64,000 bases of DNA from Fibrobacter sp. UWEL (GCF_900142535.1 NZ_FRBE01000001.1:274623-338622), one strand, 5' to 3'; positions 13,703 through 21,477 are shown, numbered from the stretch's first letter. Notes: generated by a model from the letters alone, not told the origin. Numbers and translations: made by a program.

Positions 13703-15429
13703 TGCTGAAGGTTTTAAGAATCATCGGTTTAGTGTTGCTTATGCCTGGGCTTGCTGCTCTGGGACTTTCTCTCTATGAAGGACCGGGAAGCTGGTATACG
13801 GATTCTCAGACGTTCTGGGGGACTCCTATTGCCCTCTTTGTTTTCTGGATTGGTCTGGCTCATGCCGGAACTTTGCTTTCTGCCATTTTCCTGGTGTTGA
13901 ATGTTAGGTTAGACCGTCGTACCGCCATGCTTGCGGAACTGTCCACCTTGTGTTGCCTTGCCTTGGCAGTTCTGTTCCCCTTGATTCATCTGGGCGTCAT
14001 CGGGAACTTCTATATGGTAGCTCCCTTTGTGGATGGGCGAGGAGTGTTCCCTAATGCAGGCTCTCCCTTGGTTTGGGATTTCTGCTGTATTGCGGTATAC
14101 GGAATTCTGTCTGCGCTGTTCTTCAACAATCATCTTGCATCCCAGAAAAATCCTGCTTTTGAAAAACTGCGTAGACCTTTAGCTTGGCTGCTATTGCCCT
14201 TGGTCTTGTGGGTCCATTCTGTGGTAAGCCTGGACTTTGCCACCACCTTCGTTCCTAGCTGGCAAGGCGCTTTCTTCCCCTTCTACTTTGTGGTGGGAGC
14301 AGTCTATTCTGGATTGGCCCTGGTGAACGCTTTGCTTTGTGCGGAAGGGTTCCGCGTCCGTATGCTGGAACGTTTGATGATGGTTTCATCCTGGATCATC
14401 TGCGTCATCTGGTTGTGGATTTTCCTGAGGTCGGGCGAATTCTTTGCTGGAACATTTGTCTTTGCCGGCGTCCTCCCGCAACTCTATTGGGTTGCTGGCG
14501 TTCGCGATCGTCGTCGCGGCCGCCTGCTGATCAGTCTCTCCGTTTTGACTGGCTTATTCCTGGAACGACTTTACCTTGTTTCTCCGGGCTTTGAAAATAT
14601 TTCTGCAAGGCTTGGCTGGAACGATTTTGGATTGATTTCTTTCTCTCTCGGTTTCTTCCTTCTGCTCTTTTACGGTCTGCGAAATTTTGTGGGTAAATAT
14701 CTGGAAGATTACAATACCTATTTCGGCGAAATGGATGGCAGCGAGATGGAAGCGGATGTGGCCCGAACGGAAAATTTGGAACAGGTGCAGGATTCCTATG
14801 TTCCGCCGTTTTCCTCACCGGAATTTAGGAGCCTTCGTTTGCCTGTTCTGTTTGGCGTTTTGTTGACAATCTTGTTCTGCATTTGGTGCTTGAATCTGCC
14901 TCAAAATAATCTTGAACTAGAAAACCTGTTGCCCTTGACTTATCCCTTGATTGCTTTGGTAGCGGGGTTGTCTCTCTGGCTGGAAACATCGTTCAAGTTG
15001 CAGGTGTCTTCCTGGAAAAAACTTGCCTTGATTTCTGTAGGAGCAATTATGATGGGTGGAGTCGTCGGGATCTTCTACGCAGGTTTTCCAACGAGCCCAT
15101 CTGACGAAAACGTCTCTACCGCAGTCCCACAAGCGCCTTCCATTTCTGGAACGGTAACTCCGGAATCGTCCGCTTTGCTCTGGAATGCTCGTTGCACCTC
15201 CTGTCATGGAACTGATGGAAAGTTGAATGAGAAGTTCGTCCGAGAATTCTATCCCGTACCTACTACACTGACGTTTGACCGTCTGAACTCCTTGGGCGAT
15301 GACTCGCTCTATCAGGTCATTTCCAAGGGACGCGCCAATATGAATTCCTATGAGGGCCGCCTCTCGGAAGATGAAATCCGCGGTCTTGTTCAGTATATGC
15401 GTTCCTTGGCAAAGGAGGTTTCAAGATGA
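13702..15429 (+). CDS. NrfD/ActC-type quinol-interacting membrane protein fused to cytochrome c
   Basis: A 575-residue protein. Residues 1-330 are polytopic and carry ActC-family signatures: FWGTPIALFVFWIGLAHAGT, FPLIHLG, SPLVWDF, and WVHSVVSLDFATTFVPSWQG followed by FPFYFVVGAVYSG. After further helices (about 370-390, 405-425, 435-460), a periplasmic class-I cytochrome c domain begins near residue 490 with CTSCH and a likely Met ligand in GRANMNSY. In alternative complex III these are separate subunits (ActC and ActE); the fusion is unusual. The predicted role is menaquinol oxidation in the membrane with electrons passed to periplasmic hemes. It overlaps the FeS gene upstream (TAATG) and the next gene downstream (ATGA). 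Confidence 0.83.
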   Translation: MLKVLRIIGLVLLMPGLAALGLSLYEGPGSWYTDSQTFWGTPIALFVFWIGLAHAGTLLSAIFLVLNVRLDRRTAMLAELSTLCCLALAVLFPLIHLGVIGNFYMVAPFVDGRGVFPNAGSPLVWDFCCIAVYGILSALFFNNHLASQKNPAFEKLRRPLAWLLLPLVLWVHSVVSLDFATTFVPSWQGAFFPFYFVVGAVYSGLALVNALLCAEGFRVRMLERLMMVSSWIICVIWLWIFLRSGEFFAGTFVFAGVLPQLYWVAGVRDRRRGRLLISLSVLTGLFLERLYLVSPGFENISARLGWNDFGLISFSLGFFLLLFYGLRNFVGKYLEDYNTYFGEMDGSEMEADVARTENLEQVQDSYVPPFSSPEFRSLRLPVLFGVLLTILFCIWCLNLPQNNLELENLLPLTYPLIALVAGLSLWLETSFKLQVSSWKKLALISVGAIMMGGVVGIFYAGFPTSPSDENVSTAVPQAPSISGTVTPESSALLWNARCTSCHGTDGKLNEKFVREFYPVPTTLTFDRLNSLGDDSLYQVISKGRANMNSYEGRLSEDEIRGLVQYMRSLAKEVSR

Positions 15430-15857
15430 TACCTCTGCTAAACGCGCTTGGATGTCTGCTAGCACTTGGTTGCGCCTATTACTTGTGGCGACCGGGTTCT
15501 GGACTGTACCGCAATGGTGGCATTCTTGCGGTATCTCTCCTTCTGTTTGTGGTCTTCTCTGCGGCCGCAGGTGACGTGGAGTATTATCCGTTCCGTCTGT
15601 TGGCGTTGTGTCTTTGCTTCTCCACGACTGCACTGACAAAGTCCCGCAGGGCCTTCATCATTCTGGCTCAAATCTTCTGGTTATGGATTGAGTTGTTTGG
15701 AAATGTTTCTCTCTATTACCGAGGGGGCGATTTCAACTGGACTCGTCTAATAGCCATCTTTGGATTGGCTTTGTGCAGTTCCTTCCTGTCAAGAATCTCG
15801 AAGGAGATGGAATTCTGTCTGCTGGTCTTCTGGATTGCCGTCTGGGTTTTCTTCTAG
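15426..15857 (+). CDS. Small membrane protein ending the ACIII-like operon
   Basis: 143 residues with four to five predicted hydrophobic helices and no Cys pair or heme motif. I recognise no family. The start overlaps the previous stop (ATGA), so it is translated with the NrfD-cytochrome fusion and is probably an accessory or anchor subunit, in the position where ACIII operons carry ActD/ActF-type membrane proteins. It is far too short to be a second NrfD. Its stop lies 1 bp from the stop of the convergent gene; no terminator hairpin is visible between them. Confidence 0.6.
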   Translation: MIPLLNALGCLLALGCAYYLWRPGSGLYRNGGILAVSLLLFVVFSAAAGDVEYYPFRLLALCLCFSTTALTKSRRAFIILAQIFWLWIELFGNVSLYYRGGDFNWTRLIAIFGLALCSSFLSRISKEMEFCLLVFWIAVWVFF

Positions 15858-15858
15858 G

Positions 15859-16620
15859 CTATTTCTTCTTGACAGAAATTTCCTGAATTCGCTTTTCGGA
15901 GAGCTTGGAGAGAAGTACCGCCTTCTCTCTTTTTTCATCAAGTTCCTTTTGAGTTTTGACGAACATACCCATGGTAGAGGGATGCCTCATGGTATACGAG
16001 AGGGTGGTCCCGTGAGGCATGTTCTTATACATCACTGGCCACAGATCCTTGACGGATGAACCTTGTTTCAGGAAGGATCCGTCCAGCTTGCACTGAAGAT
16101 CTTCATCGATCTTTTCATCAAAAGCTTTTGCTACCAGGTAAGGAACGCTGAACATCTTTCCGCCGGCGTGAGCCATCCGCAGGCTGTAATCCAGCAGGCG
16201 CAAGGATTCTGGAAGATCCGTGTCAAATAAACCCGTACGCTGGATGATGCGACGGGAAAAAACTCCGATGAGCGGATTCGGACCTGCAACGTAACGCAAT
16301 TCGTCCAGCTCGGAAATAGGGGAGAATCCCTTGGATCCATCTACCAGTAGGCCGCCATAGAAATGTCCGTTGGATTTGACTCGGGGAGCGAATGCGTCCA
16401 CCATGGGGAAACCGTCTGTTTCCAGAGCAAGTTCGTTGAGAAATTCCCGGTCAATGTGGATGGACGGATGGGCGAAAACAATCCATTCTGCTTCCAGCTC
16501 GTTCAGTTCGCCGTTCCAGTCTCGGGTATGAAACCATCCCAGGGCGGGATCTTCCAATGTGGGTTTCCAGGAATCGAATTCGCTTGAATTGTCAAAGACG
16601 AAAACGTCGAACTGTCTCAT
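15859..16620 (-). CDS. Probable glycosyltransferase-like protein
   Basis: 253 residues, no signal peptide. The layout resembles a family 2 GT-A glycosyltransferase: FDVFVFDNSSEFD at the start, a central VAGPNPLIGVFSRRII, then GLFDTDLPESLRLLDYSLRM with AHAGGKMFSVPYLV, similar to the usual GxFDE...DxxxRxxxxGxk pattern. The usual DxD is not obvious, so activity is uncertain. The C-terminal 40 residues are Lys/Glu-rich. The start codon overlaps the stop of the barrel protein upstream by one base (TAATG), so they form a coupled pair. Confidence 0.45.
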   Translation of the reverse strand: MRQFDVFVFDNSSEFDSWKPTLEDPALGWFHTRDWNGELNELEAEWIVFAHPSIHIDREFLNELALETDGFPMVDAFAPRVKSNGHFYGGLLVDGSKGFSPISELDELRYVAGPNPLIGVFSRRIIQRTGLFDTDLPESLRLLDYSLRMAHAGGKMFSVPYLVAKAFDEKIDEDLQCKLDGSFLKQGSSVKDLWPVMYKNMPHGTTLSYTMRHPSTMGMFVKTQKELDEKREKAVLLSKLSEKRIQEISVKKK

Positions 16621-17630
16621 TAGAAATTAAACCTGATGCCAAGACGATGTTCCTGGCCAAGACCTTGTGCTAAGTAGGAAAAGCTGTAGTCCACGGAGAA
16701 AAACGGGTGGTTGTAACCAAGACCTGCGCTAATCATATGGGCGCGGTTGGTTTCGTCCGGACGGTCTTCGGAGGCCATCAATTCCAGGGCGTCGCGGTAA
16801 AGATCCAGCCAAGTTCTGGAGAAGCCCAGACGGACAAAGAAACTCTTGCCCAGGTTATATTCGCCAGCCAAGTTCAGGAAGGGCTCTGCATACCGAGGAA
16901 ATTCAGTTGCCGCAAAAAGCGTCAGGCGGGGCAGAGACTTTGCTCGCATATAGCCGCTTAAAATGAATGTCTGGGACATGGGGTAGTACTGGTTTTCGTC
17001 ATCGTCCACGTAGTCGCGGAGCAGACATCCGAAATCTCGGGCTGCCAGGGCCAGTCCAAATAACTTGCTTTCGGACTGCCAGGTAATACCCCAGTCGAAA
17101 GCGGCGCCCATTGCGGTTCTGGCACCTTCGTCATCTGCCAGATTATCCGTTGCAAACTTCAAAGTTGCACCGAAATTGAAATGCTTCATGGGGAAGGCGA
17201 TCGTTGCGGTAATCAACTGGCTAAAGGGATTGTAGTCCTTTCCCGTTGCATCGCCGTAGTCGTCGTAACCTTCGATGGTGCCGTAGTCCAGCCAGTTGTA
17301 GCTCACCTGATAGATGTACTTCTGGTAGTGACCTGTGTAGGATAAACTTCCCTGATTGTCTGCGAAATCACCAGTCTGCCAGTGAGCTTCTGCCATATGG
17401 TTCTTGCCTTCGGGCAGAATCACGCTAGCCGGGTTCACGGTAACAATGGTGGGATCCGTAGAGGGGAGAGCTCCTGCAGCCTTTTCCAAAGCGGTGTTGC
17501 GGGGACCGTCAAAGGTGTTCATAAAAGAGAACACTTCGCGTCCAGCATCGTTCTGTGTGAAATAGGCCATACCTGCTGTAGGAAGCAGCAGACCTGCAAT
17601 AAATGCGCTTTTGGAAATCTTAAACGGCAT
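16620..17630 (-). CDS. Outer-membrane beta-barrel protein, PorV/PorQ-like
   Basis: 336 residues with an N-terminal signal peptide (cleavage near MAYF-TQN) and alternating amphipathic strands to a C-terminal aromatic, LGIRFNF. The early part (VFSFMNTFDGPRNTALEKAAGA, then TIVTVNPASVILPEG) follows the plan of PorQ/PorV proteins of type IX secretion: a short conserved loop, an NPA motif, then a long barrel. Sequence identity cannot be measured here, so a generic FadL/UPF0164-like barrel remains possible. The promoter box TAAATTTA ends 4 nt before the ATG, so the mRNA is probably leaderless. It is followed by the coupled glycosyltransferase-like gene. Confidence 0.6.
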   Translation of the reverse strand: MPFKISKSAFIAGLLLPTAGMAYFTQNDAGREVFSFMNTFDGPRNTALEKAAGALPSTDPTIVTVNPASVILPEGKNHMAEAHWQTGDFADNQGSLSYTGHYQKYIYQVSYNWLDYGTIEGYDDYGDATGKDYNPFSQLITATIAFPMKHFNFGATLKFATDNLADDEGARTAMGAAFDWGITWQSESKLFGLALAARDFGCLLRDYVDDDENQYYPMSQTFILSGYMRAKSLPRLTLFAATEFPRYAEPFLNLAGEYNLGKSFFVRLGFSRTWLDLYRDALELMASEDRPDETNRAHMISAGLGYNHPFFSVDYSFSYLAQGLGQEHRLGIRFNF

Positions 17631-17634
17631 GGGA

Positions 17635-17642
17635 TAAATTTA
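17635..17642 (-). promoter_or_regulatory. -7 box TAAATTTA for barrel gene (leaderless)
   Basis: Minus-strand TAAATTTA separated by 4 nt (tccc) from the ATG at 17630. No Shine-Dalgarno fits. Confidence 0.5.
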
Positions 17643-17739
17643 AAAAATTTGTTCCGCAGGAATGTGCGTTCAGTAATTAGAAAAACCACAATTTTGTGCA
17701 AATTGTCCAATCCACCTTTACAAAAAAAAGAACCTTTAG

Positions 17740-17747
17740 TATATTTG
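17740..17747 (+). promoter_or_regulatory. -7 box TATATTTG for tRNA-Lys
   Basis: An exact TAnnTTTG placed 8 nt before the mature 5' end of tRNA-Lys. Confidence 0.65.
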
Positions 17748-17755
17748 TCGCACTC

Positions 17756-17828
17756 GGGCTATTAGCTCAGTTGGTAGAGCAACGCCCTTTTAAGGCGTGG
17801 GTCGAAGGTTCGAGTCCTTCATAGCTCA
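17756..17828 (+). tRNA. tRNA-Lys (TTT)
   Basis: A complete cloverleaf. Acceptor GGGCTAT pairs with ATAGCTC (one G-U); the D-arm is GCTC/GAGC. The anticodon stem ACGCC/GGCGT encloses loop CTTTTAA, with anticodon TTT. The T-arm is GAAGG TTCGAGT CCTTC. CCA is not encoded. Confidence 0.97.
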
Positions 17829-17830
17829 GG

Positions 17831-17870
17831 AAAGGCCGGTTTCGAGTAATCGGGATCGGCCTTTTCCTTT
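17831..17870 (+). terminator. Hairpin between tRNA genes
   Basis: Stem aaaggccg (17831-17838) with cggccttt (17857-17864), followed by an interrupted T-run. It may terminate tRNA-Lys or act as a processing hairpin. Confidence 0.6.
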
Positions 17871-17876
17871 TAAAAT

Positions 17877-17950
17877 CGGGGTGTAGCTCAGCCTGGTAGA
17901 GCGTCTGCTTTGGGAGCAGAATGTCGTCAGTTCGAATCTGGCTACCCCGA
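17877..17950 (+). tRNA. tRNA-Pro (TGG)
   Basis: Acceptor CGGGGTG pairs with TACCCCG; anticodon stem TCTGC/GCAGA encloses TTTGGGA, with anticodon TGG. The T-arm is GTCAG TTCGAAT CTGGC. CCA is not encoded. Fragments of its 3' end recur in the following 300 bp. Confidence 0.97.
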
Positions 17951-17991
17951 TACGAGAAAGGCACCCCTTGTGGGTGCCTTTTCTCGTATCT
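17951..17991 (+). terminator. Terminator after tRNA-Pro
   Basis: Long stem tacgagaaaggcaccc / gggtgccttttctcgta with a 5-nt loop. The T-run lies within the stem. Confidence 0.75.
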
Positions 17992-17992
17992 T

Positions 17993-18250
17993 AGGTATAG
18001 CCAGATCGAACGACGAAGTCAGTTCGACAAAAATCGCCGATGCACGAAACGAAGTGAGTGCGTACGGCAATTTTTGAGCTTAGGCCATAAGGCCTAAGCC
18101 CGAAGGGCAAGCAAGGCACGGCGAAGCCGTATTGCCTTGCGCAGCAATCTGGCTATAATCCCGATACAAAAATCCTGTGTTTGCCAGAATGATGCAGTTG
18201 CTCGTCGAAGACGAGTAGCGACGAGAACAATCTGGCTACCCCCGCGTCTC
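17993..18250. repeat. Palindrome mosaic with tRNA-Pro 3' fragments
   Basis: No ORF. TATAGCCAGAT (17996-18006) pairs with ATCTGGCTATA (18147-18157), closing a block of nested hairpins, including gcttaggcc...ggcctaagc (18078-18099) and gcaaggcacggc...gccgtattgccttgc. A second block is closed by GCCAGA (18183) and TCTGGC (18236). The closing arms are copies of the tRNA-Pro T-arm/acceptor: gtcagttcga recurs at 18018 and aatctggctacccc at 18229. It resembles REP/BIME-type elements seeded from a tRNA end. Confidence 0.6.
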
Positions 18251-18301
18251 ATTTTTTTTGACTTTTATGTTTTATAAAAAATAGGTTGCTCATTAGTTTC
18301 T

Positions 18302-18309
18302 TATATTCC
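18302..18309 (+). promoter_or_regulatory. -7 box TATATTCC for FMN dehydrogenase gene
   Basis: Sits 15 nt before the ATG; the leader carries agagg as ribosome-binding site. Confidence 0.4.
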
Positions 18310-18324
18310 CTTCAGAGGTAACGT

Positions 18325-19344
18325 ATGAATTATCAAGAAGTTTTGGAAAATGCCCGCAAGAACATCGGCCCCAATTGCAAGGTTTGCCCCGTCTGTAACG
18401 GTTTGGCTTGCAAGAATACTATGCCGGGCCCTGGCTCCAAGGCTCCGGGGAATGGTGCCAACGACAACTACAACGCTTGGAAAAAGATCAAGCTGAACGT
18501 GGATACTTTCGTTGAAAATTCTCCCATTGATACCAGCACGGAACTGCTGGGCCTCAAGTTAAGTTTTCCGCTGATTACGGCGCCCATCGGGTCTATCGCC
18601 ATGCAGTTCAATCCCACTGACGATGTGGCGGACTTTAACGAAAAGTGCATGGCCGCCTGCGAATCCCGCGGCATTTTCCACGCCTACGGCAATGGCCGCG
18701 ACCAGCGTGTCTGGGACCGCGCCATCGAATCGGGCAAGGCTCACAGCAACTGCGGCATACCCGTTTTCAATCCTGGCACCAACGAACATATTATGGAACT
18801 GATGGACCTGTTCAAGGATTCCATGCCCAAGGCTATGAGCGTTGTGGTGGACAGCGCTGGCTTGCCTCACTTGAAGTCTTTCAACGGCAAGGGCGGCGGC
18901 ACAAAGACCATCGAGGATTTAAAGGAACTGAAGGCTCACGCTAAGGAGCCCTTTATCGTGAAGGGAATCATGAGTGCTCGCACAGCGCTTAAGGCTGTGG
19001 AAGCTGGTGCTGATGCTATTATCGTTTCTAATCACGGTGGGCGAGTTCTTTCGGATACGCCCGCTACCGCCGAAGTTTTGCCAGAAATCGTCGCCGCAGT
19101 TAAAGGACGTTCCAAAATTCTTATTGATGGCGGAATCCGCTCTGGCCTGGATGTTTTCAAAGCCCTCGCCATGGGCGCAGACGCTTGCCTCATTTGCCGC
19201 CCTGTGCTGATTTCTTATTACGGCGGCGGTCAGGAAGGCATCGAAATCTACCTAGATAAAATCAAGTCCGAACTTGAGGACACCATGTACATGTGCGGCG
19301 CCCGCAAAATTGCTGATATTGACGAAACGATGATTCGCGTTTAG
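18325..19344 (+). CDS. FMN-dependent alpha-hydroxy-acid dehydrogenase family protein
   Basis: A 339-residue TIM-barrel flavoprotein of the lactate-oxidase/glycolate-oxidase family. Diagnostic segments are ADAIIVSNHGGR (catalytic His and substrate Arg) and ILIDGGIRSGLDVFKALAMG (FMN phosphate). The N-terminus has an extra Cys cluster, CKVCPVCNGLACKN, seen in anaerobe members of the family and possibly binding a metal or FeS cluster; that is inference. The substrate is unknown; L-lactate or another 2-hydroxy acid is likely. The start is supported by agaggtaacgt before the ATG. The gene is monocistronic. Confidence 0.85.
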   Translation: MNYQEVLENARKNIGPNCKVCPVCNGLACKNTMPGPGSKAPGNGANDNYNAWKKIKLNVDTFVENSPIDTSTELLGLKLSFPLITAPIGSIAMQFNPTDDVADFNEKCMAACESRGIFHAYGNGRDQRVWDRAIESGKAHSNCGIPVFNPGTNEHIMELMDLFKDSMPKAMSVVVDSAGLPHLKSFNGKGGGTKTIEDLKELKAHAKEPFIVKGIMSARTALKAVEAGADAIIVSNHGGRVLSDTPATAEVLPEIVAAVKGRSKILIDGGIRSGLDVFKALAMGADACLICRPVLISYYGGGQEGIEIYLDKIKSELEDTMYMCGARKIADIDETMIRV

Positions 19345-19389
19345 CTAGATCCTCGGAACGGGGACGGCATCAACTGATTCAAAAAAAGT

Positions 19390-19397
19390 TATATTGA
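19390..19397 (+). promoter_or_regulatory. -7 box TATATTGA for MNT/HEPN pair (leaderless)
   Basis: Ends 4 nt before the mntA ATG at 19402. No Shine-Dalgarno is possible in that space. Confidence 0.45.
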
Positions 19398-19401
19398 AGA
19401 C

Positions 19402-19689
19402 ATGGTCAATATTCCTGAAAATCTGAGACAACAAATTGTTCAGTTCGCAAAGAAGTGCGGACTGAGTCGTGTTGTGTTGTTTGGTTCTCGTGCTCGCGGA
19501 ACCAATAGGGAACGTAGTGATGTTGACTTGGCTGTATCAGGATGCAATGTTGCTGAATTCCAGTATATGTTGGAAGATGATGCTGATTCGCTTTTGTCCT
19601 TTGATGTAATTGACTTAGAATCAGTACTTTCGCAGAAATTGAAGCAGAATATCGAACGTGAAGGAGTGTGCCTTTATGCAGAAGTTTGA
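19402..19689 (+). CDS. mntA: Minimal nucleotidyltransferase antitoxin (MNT family)
   Basis: A 95-residue minimal nucleotidyltransferase. The signature GSx10DxD is exact: G28-S29 then D40-V-D42 within FGSRARGTNRERSDVDL, with a third acidic position in SFDVIDLES. In characterised HEPN/MNT systems this enzyme transfers AMP from ATP to the toxin and silences it. It overlaps the HEPN partner by 14 bp, the usual type VII toxin-antitoxin arrangement. It sits between a housekeeping dehydrogenase and trmFO with no other mobile signature. Confidence 0.85.
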   Translation: MVNIPENLRQQIVQFAKKCGLSRVVLFGSRARGTNRERSDVDLAVSGCNVAEFQYMLEDDADSLLSFDVIDLESVLSQKLKQNIEREGVCLYAEV

Positions 19690-20095
19690 TAATTTCAAAA
19701 ACTGCTTTGAAGTCCTGAAAAACTCCGAAAAAGCAAAAGCCCTTGCCGACGAAATTTATAGGACCGGAGTCATTGGACAATTTGGTTTAGCTTTTGAACT
19801 TGCCTGGAAAACGCTTCAGGAATTGATGCGCCTTCATGGAATTGAAGAAGCTGAAAACGGGTCTCCTAGAGAAATTCTAAGAGCTGGTTTCAAGTATGGT
19901 TTCTTGAATGATGAATCCACTTGGTTGTCGATGCTTAAGGATCGAAATTCCGCATCTCATATTTATGATGAGGAATCGTTTAATTCAGTTCTTGATCGAG
20001 TGTATTCAGGTTACATTGGTGAGTTTGATAATTTCAAGAGTGCTATGGAATCAAAGATTGGCTCACTTGAAAATAGTCCGGAAAACAAACTTTAA
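19676..20095 (+). CDS. hepT: HEPN-domain toxin partner (HepT / HI0074 family)
   Basis: A 139-residue all-helical HI0074-family protein. The ATG at 19676 is preferred because GAAGGAG lies 9 nt upstream; a GTG 18 bp earlier is too close to that signal. The motif R90-NSAS-H95-I-Y97 is the RX4HXY active site of HEPN ribonuclease toxins, and Tyr97 is the position modified by the MNT partner in known systems. Intact motifs in both genes suggest a functional pair rather than a relic. The stop is immediately adjacent to the convergent trmFO stop. Confidence 0.85.
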   Translation: MQKFDNFKNCFEVLKNSEKAKALADEIYRTGVIGQFGLAFELAWKTLQELMRLHGIEEAENGSPREILRAGFKYGFLNDESTWLSMLKDRNSASHIYDEESFNSVLDRVYSGYIGEFDNFKSAMESKIGSLENSPENKL

Positions 20096-21472
20096 TTATC
20101 CTTCACACTCCGCATCTGCTTGCGGATTCACAAATCTTGCATTGCCGATGGTGCGTTCTGCGATCCATTTCTGGACGCTTGCGCGGGCAGCTTCACCAAG
20201 AATTTCCTTCTTGTTCTTCTTCTTCAAGCCCTCGTGATGGGGGAGGAGGCCGAAGTTGAAATTCATGGGCTGGAAGTCTTCGTTTTCTTCTACAAGGCGG
20301 TTCATGAGAGCGCCGATGCAACTTTCGTCGGGTAGCGGGTCTGCGGCTCCGTGCAAAAGCGTCTGGGCCATGTTCCAAGCAGAATACAAACCGGTGGCTA
20401 CTGCTTCGGTGTAGCCTTCGGAACCTGTAATCTGACCTGCGAACCATGTGGGCGGCAAGTCCTTGGCGCATTCCAGTTCCGGGCGCAGACGCAATGTCTT
20501 GTCCAGGAACTTGGGCGAATCGATGAAAGTGTTGCGATGCATGCAGCCCAGGCGTGCGAAGTTCGCATTCTTCAGGGCCGGAACCATGGTGAAGATTTCC
20601 TTCTGGGTACCCCACTTGAGGCGCGTCTGGAAGCCCACCATGTTGTACAAAGTCTTCTGCTTGTTTTCGGCGCGGAGCTGGATGACGGCGTACCAAAGTT
20701 TGCCGTTGTTGCCAAGGCCGAGGCCGATGGGACGCATGGGGCCGTGACGCAACGTTTCGTAGCCGCGGCGGGCCAATTCTTCAACGGGCAGGCAGCCTTC
20801 GAACAGCTCGTGCTTTTCGTAGGGGCGGGGCTCAATACCTTCTGCATCCACAAGGGCTGCCACGAACTTCTCGTAGGTTTCGCGGTCCAGGGGGCAGTTG
20901 ATAAAGTCTGCAGTTTCGCCCTTCTCCCAGCGGTTCATATAGAAGGCGTGGTCAAAGTCGATGGAATCCGTTTCCACCACGGGAGCGATGGCATCATAGA
21001 AATGCAAACGGTCGCTGCCCAAGCGCTTAAAGATGTCATCGGCCAGAGTGTCGCTTGCCAGTGGTCCTGCAGCTACCAGAGTGGGGCAATCGCCTGCAAG
21101 GCTCGTCACTTCTTCGCGATGCAACGTGATGTTGGGGCATTCAGCAATTTTCTTTTCCACAAGTTCGCTAAAGATGTCGCGATTCACTGTAAGGGAATCT
21201 CCCGCGGGCACTGCGGCTTCGGCGGCGCATTCCATAAGGAAGCTGCCCAACATTCTCAGTTCCTGCTTCAAGAGGCCGTGTGCACTGGTAACGCCCAAAG
21301 CCTTAAAGCTGTTGGAGCAAACCAGCTGGGCCAAGTGGCCGTCGCGATGGGCGGGCGTCGGCTTTACCGGGCGCATTTCGTACAGATGAACATCAAAACC
21401 GCGGCTTGCTAACTGCAATGCTGCTTCACAACCGGCGAGACCGCCACCAATCACACGAACTTTCTGAGTCAT
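20096..21472 (-). CDS. trmFO: Folate-dependent tRNA (uracil-54-C5)-methyltransferase
   Basis: A 458-residue FAD/folate enzyme that makes ribothymidine at tRNA position 54 using methylenetetrahydrofolate. It begins with the FAD-binding VRVIGGGLAGCEAALQLASRG, then YEMRPVKPTPAH and LVCSNSFKALGV (conserved Cys/Asn region), and has the TrmFO-typical GQITGSEGYTEAVATGL near the C-terminus. Length matches the family. The promoter TAAATTTG ends 5 nt before the ATG, so the mRNA is probably leaderless. Confidence 0.95.
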   Translation of the reverse strand: MTQKVRVIGGGLAGCEAALQLASRGFDVHLYEMRPVKPTPAHRDGHLAQLVCSNSFKALGVTSAHGLLKQELRMLGSFLMECAAEAAVPAGDSLTVNRDIFSELVEKKIAECPNITLHREEVTSLAGDCPTLVAAGPLASDTLADDIFKRLGSDRLHFYDAIAPVVETDSIDFDHAFYMNRWEKGETADFINCPLDRETYEKFVAALVDAEGIEPRPYEKHELFEGCLPVEELARRGYETLRHGPMRPIGLGLGNNGKLWYAVIQLRAENKQKTLYNMVGFQTRLKWGTQKEIFTMVPALKNANFARLGCMHRNTFIDSPKFLDKTLRLRPELECAKDLPPTWFAGQITGSEGYTEAVATGLYSAWNMAQTLLHGAADPLPDESCIGALMNRLVEENEDFQPMNFNFGLLPHHEGLKKKNKKEILGEAARASVQKWIAERTIGNARFVNPQADAECEG

Positions 21473-21477
21473 GACAA

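Noticed and set aside
12243..15429. Simple assignment as nrfBCD
   Set aside because: Sizes fit NrfB/C/D, but the CAGSRFC third cluster motif and the FWGTPIALFVFWIG/FPLIHLG signatures follow ActB/ActC, and no NrfA gene is adjacent.
19402..20095. Mobile island around the toxin-antitoxin pair
   Set aside because: No integrase, transposase, terminal repeats or att-like duplication flanks the pair.
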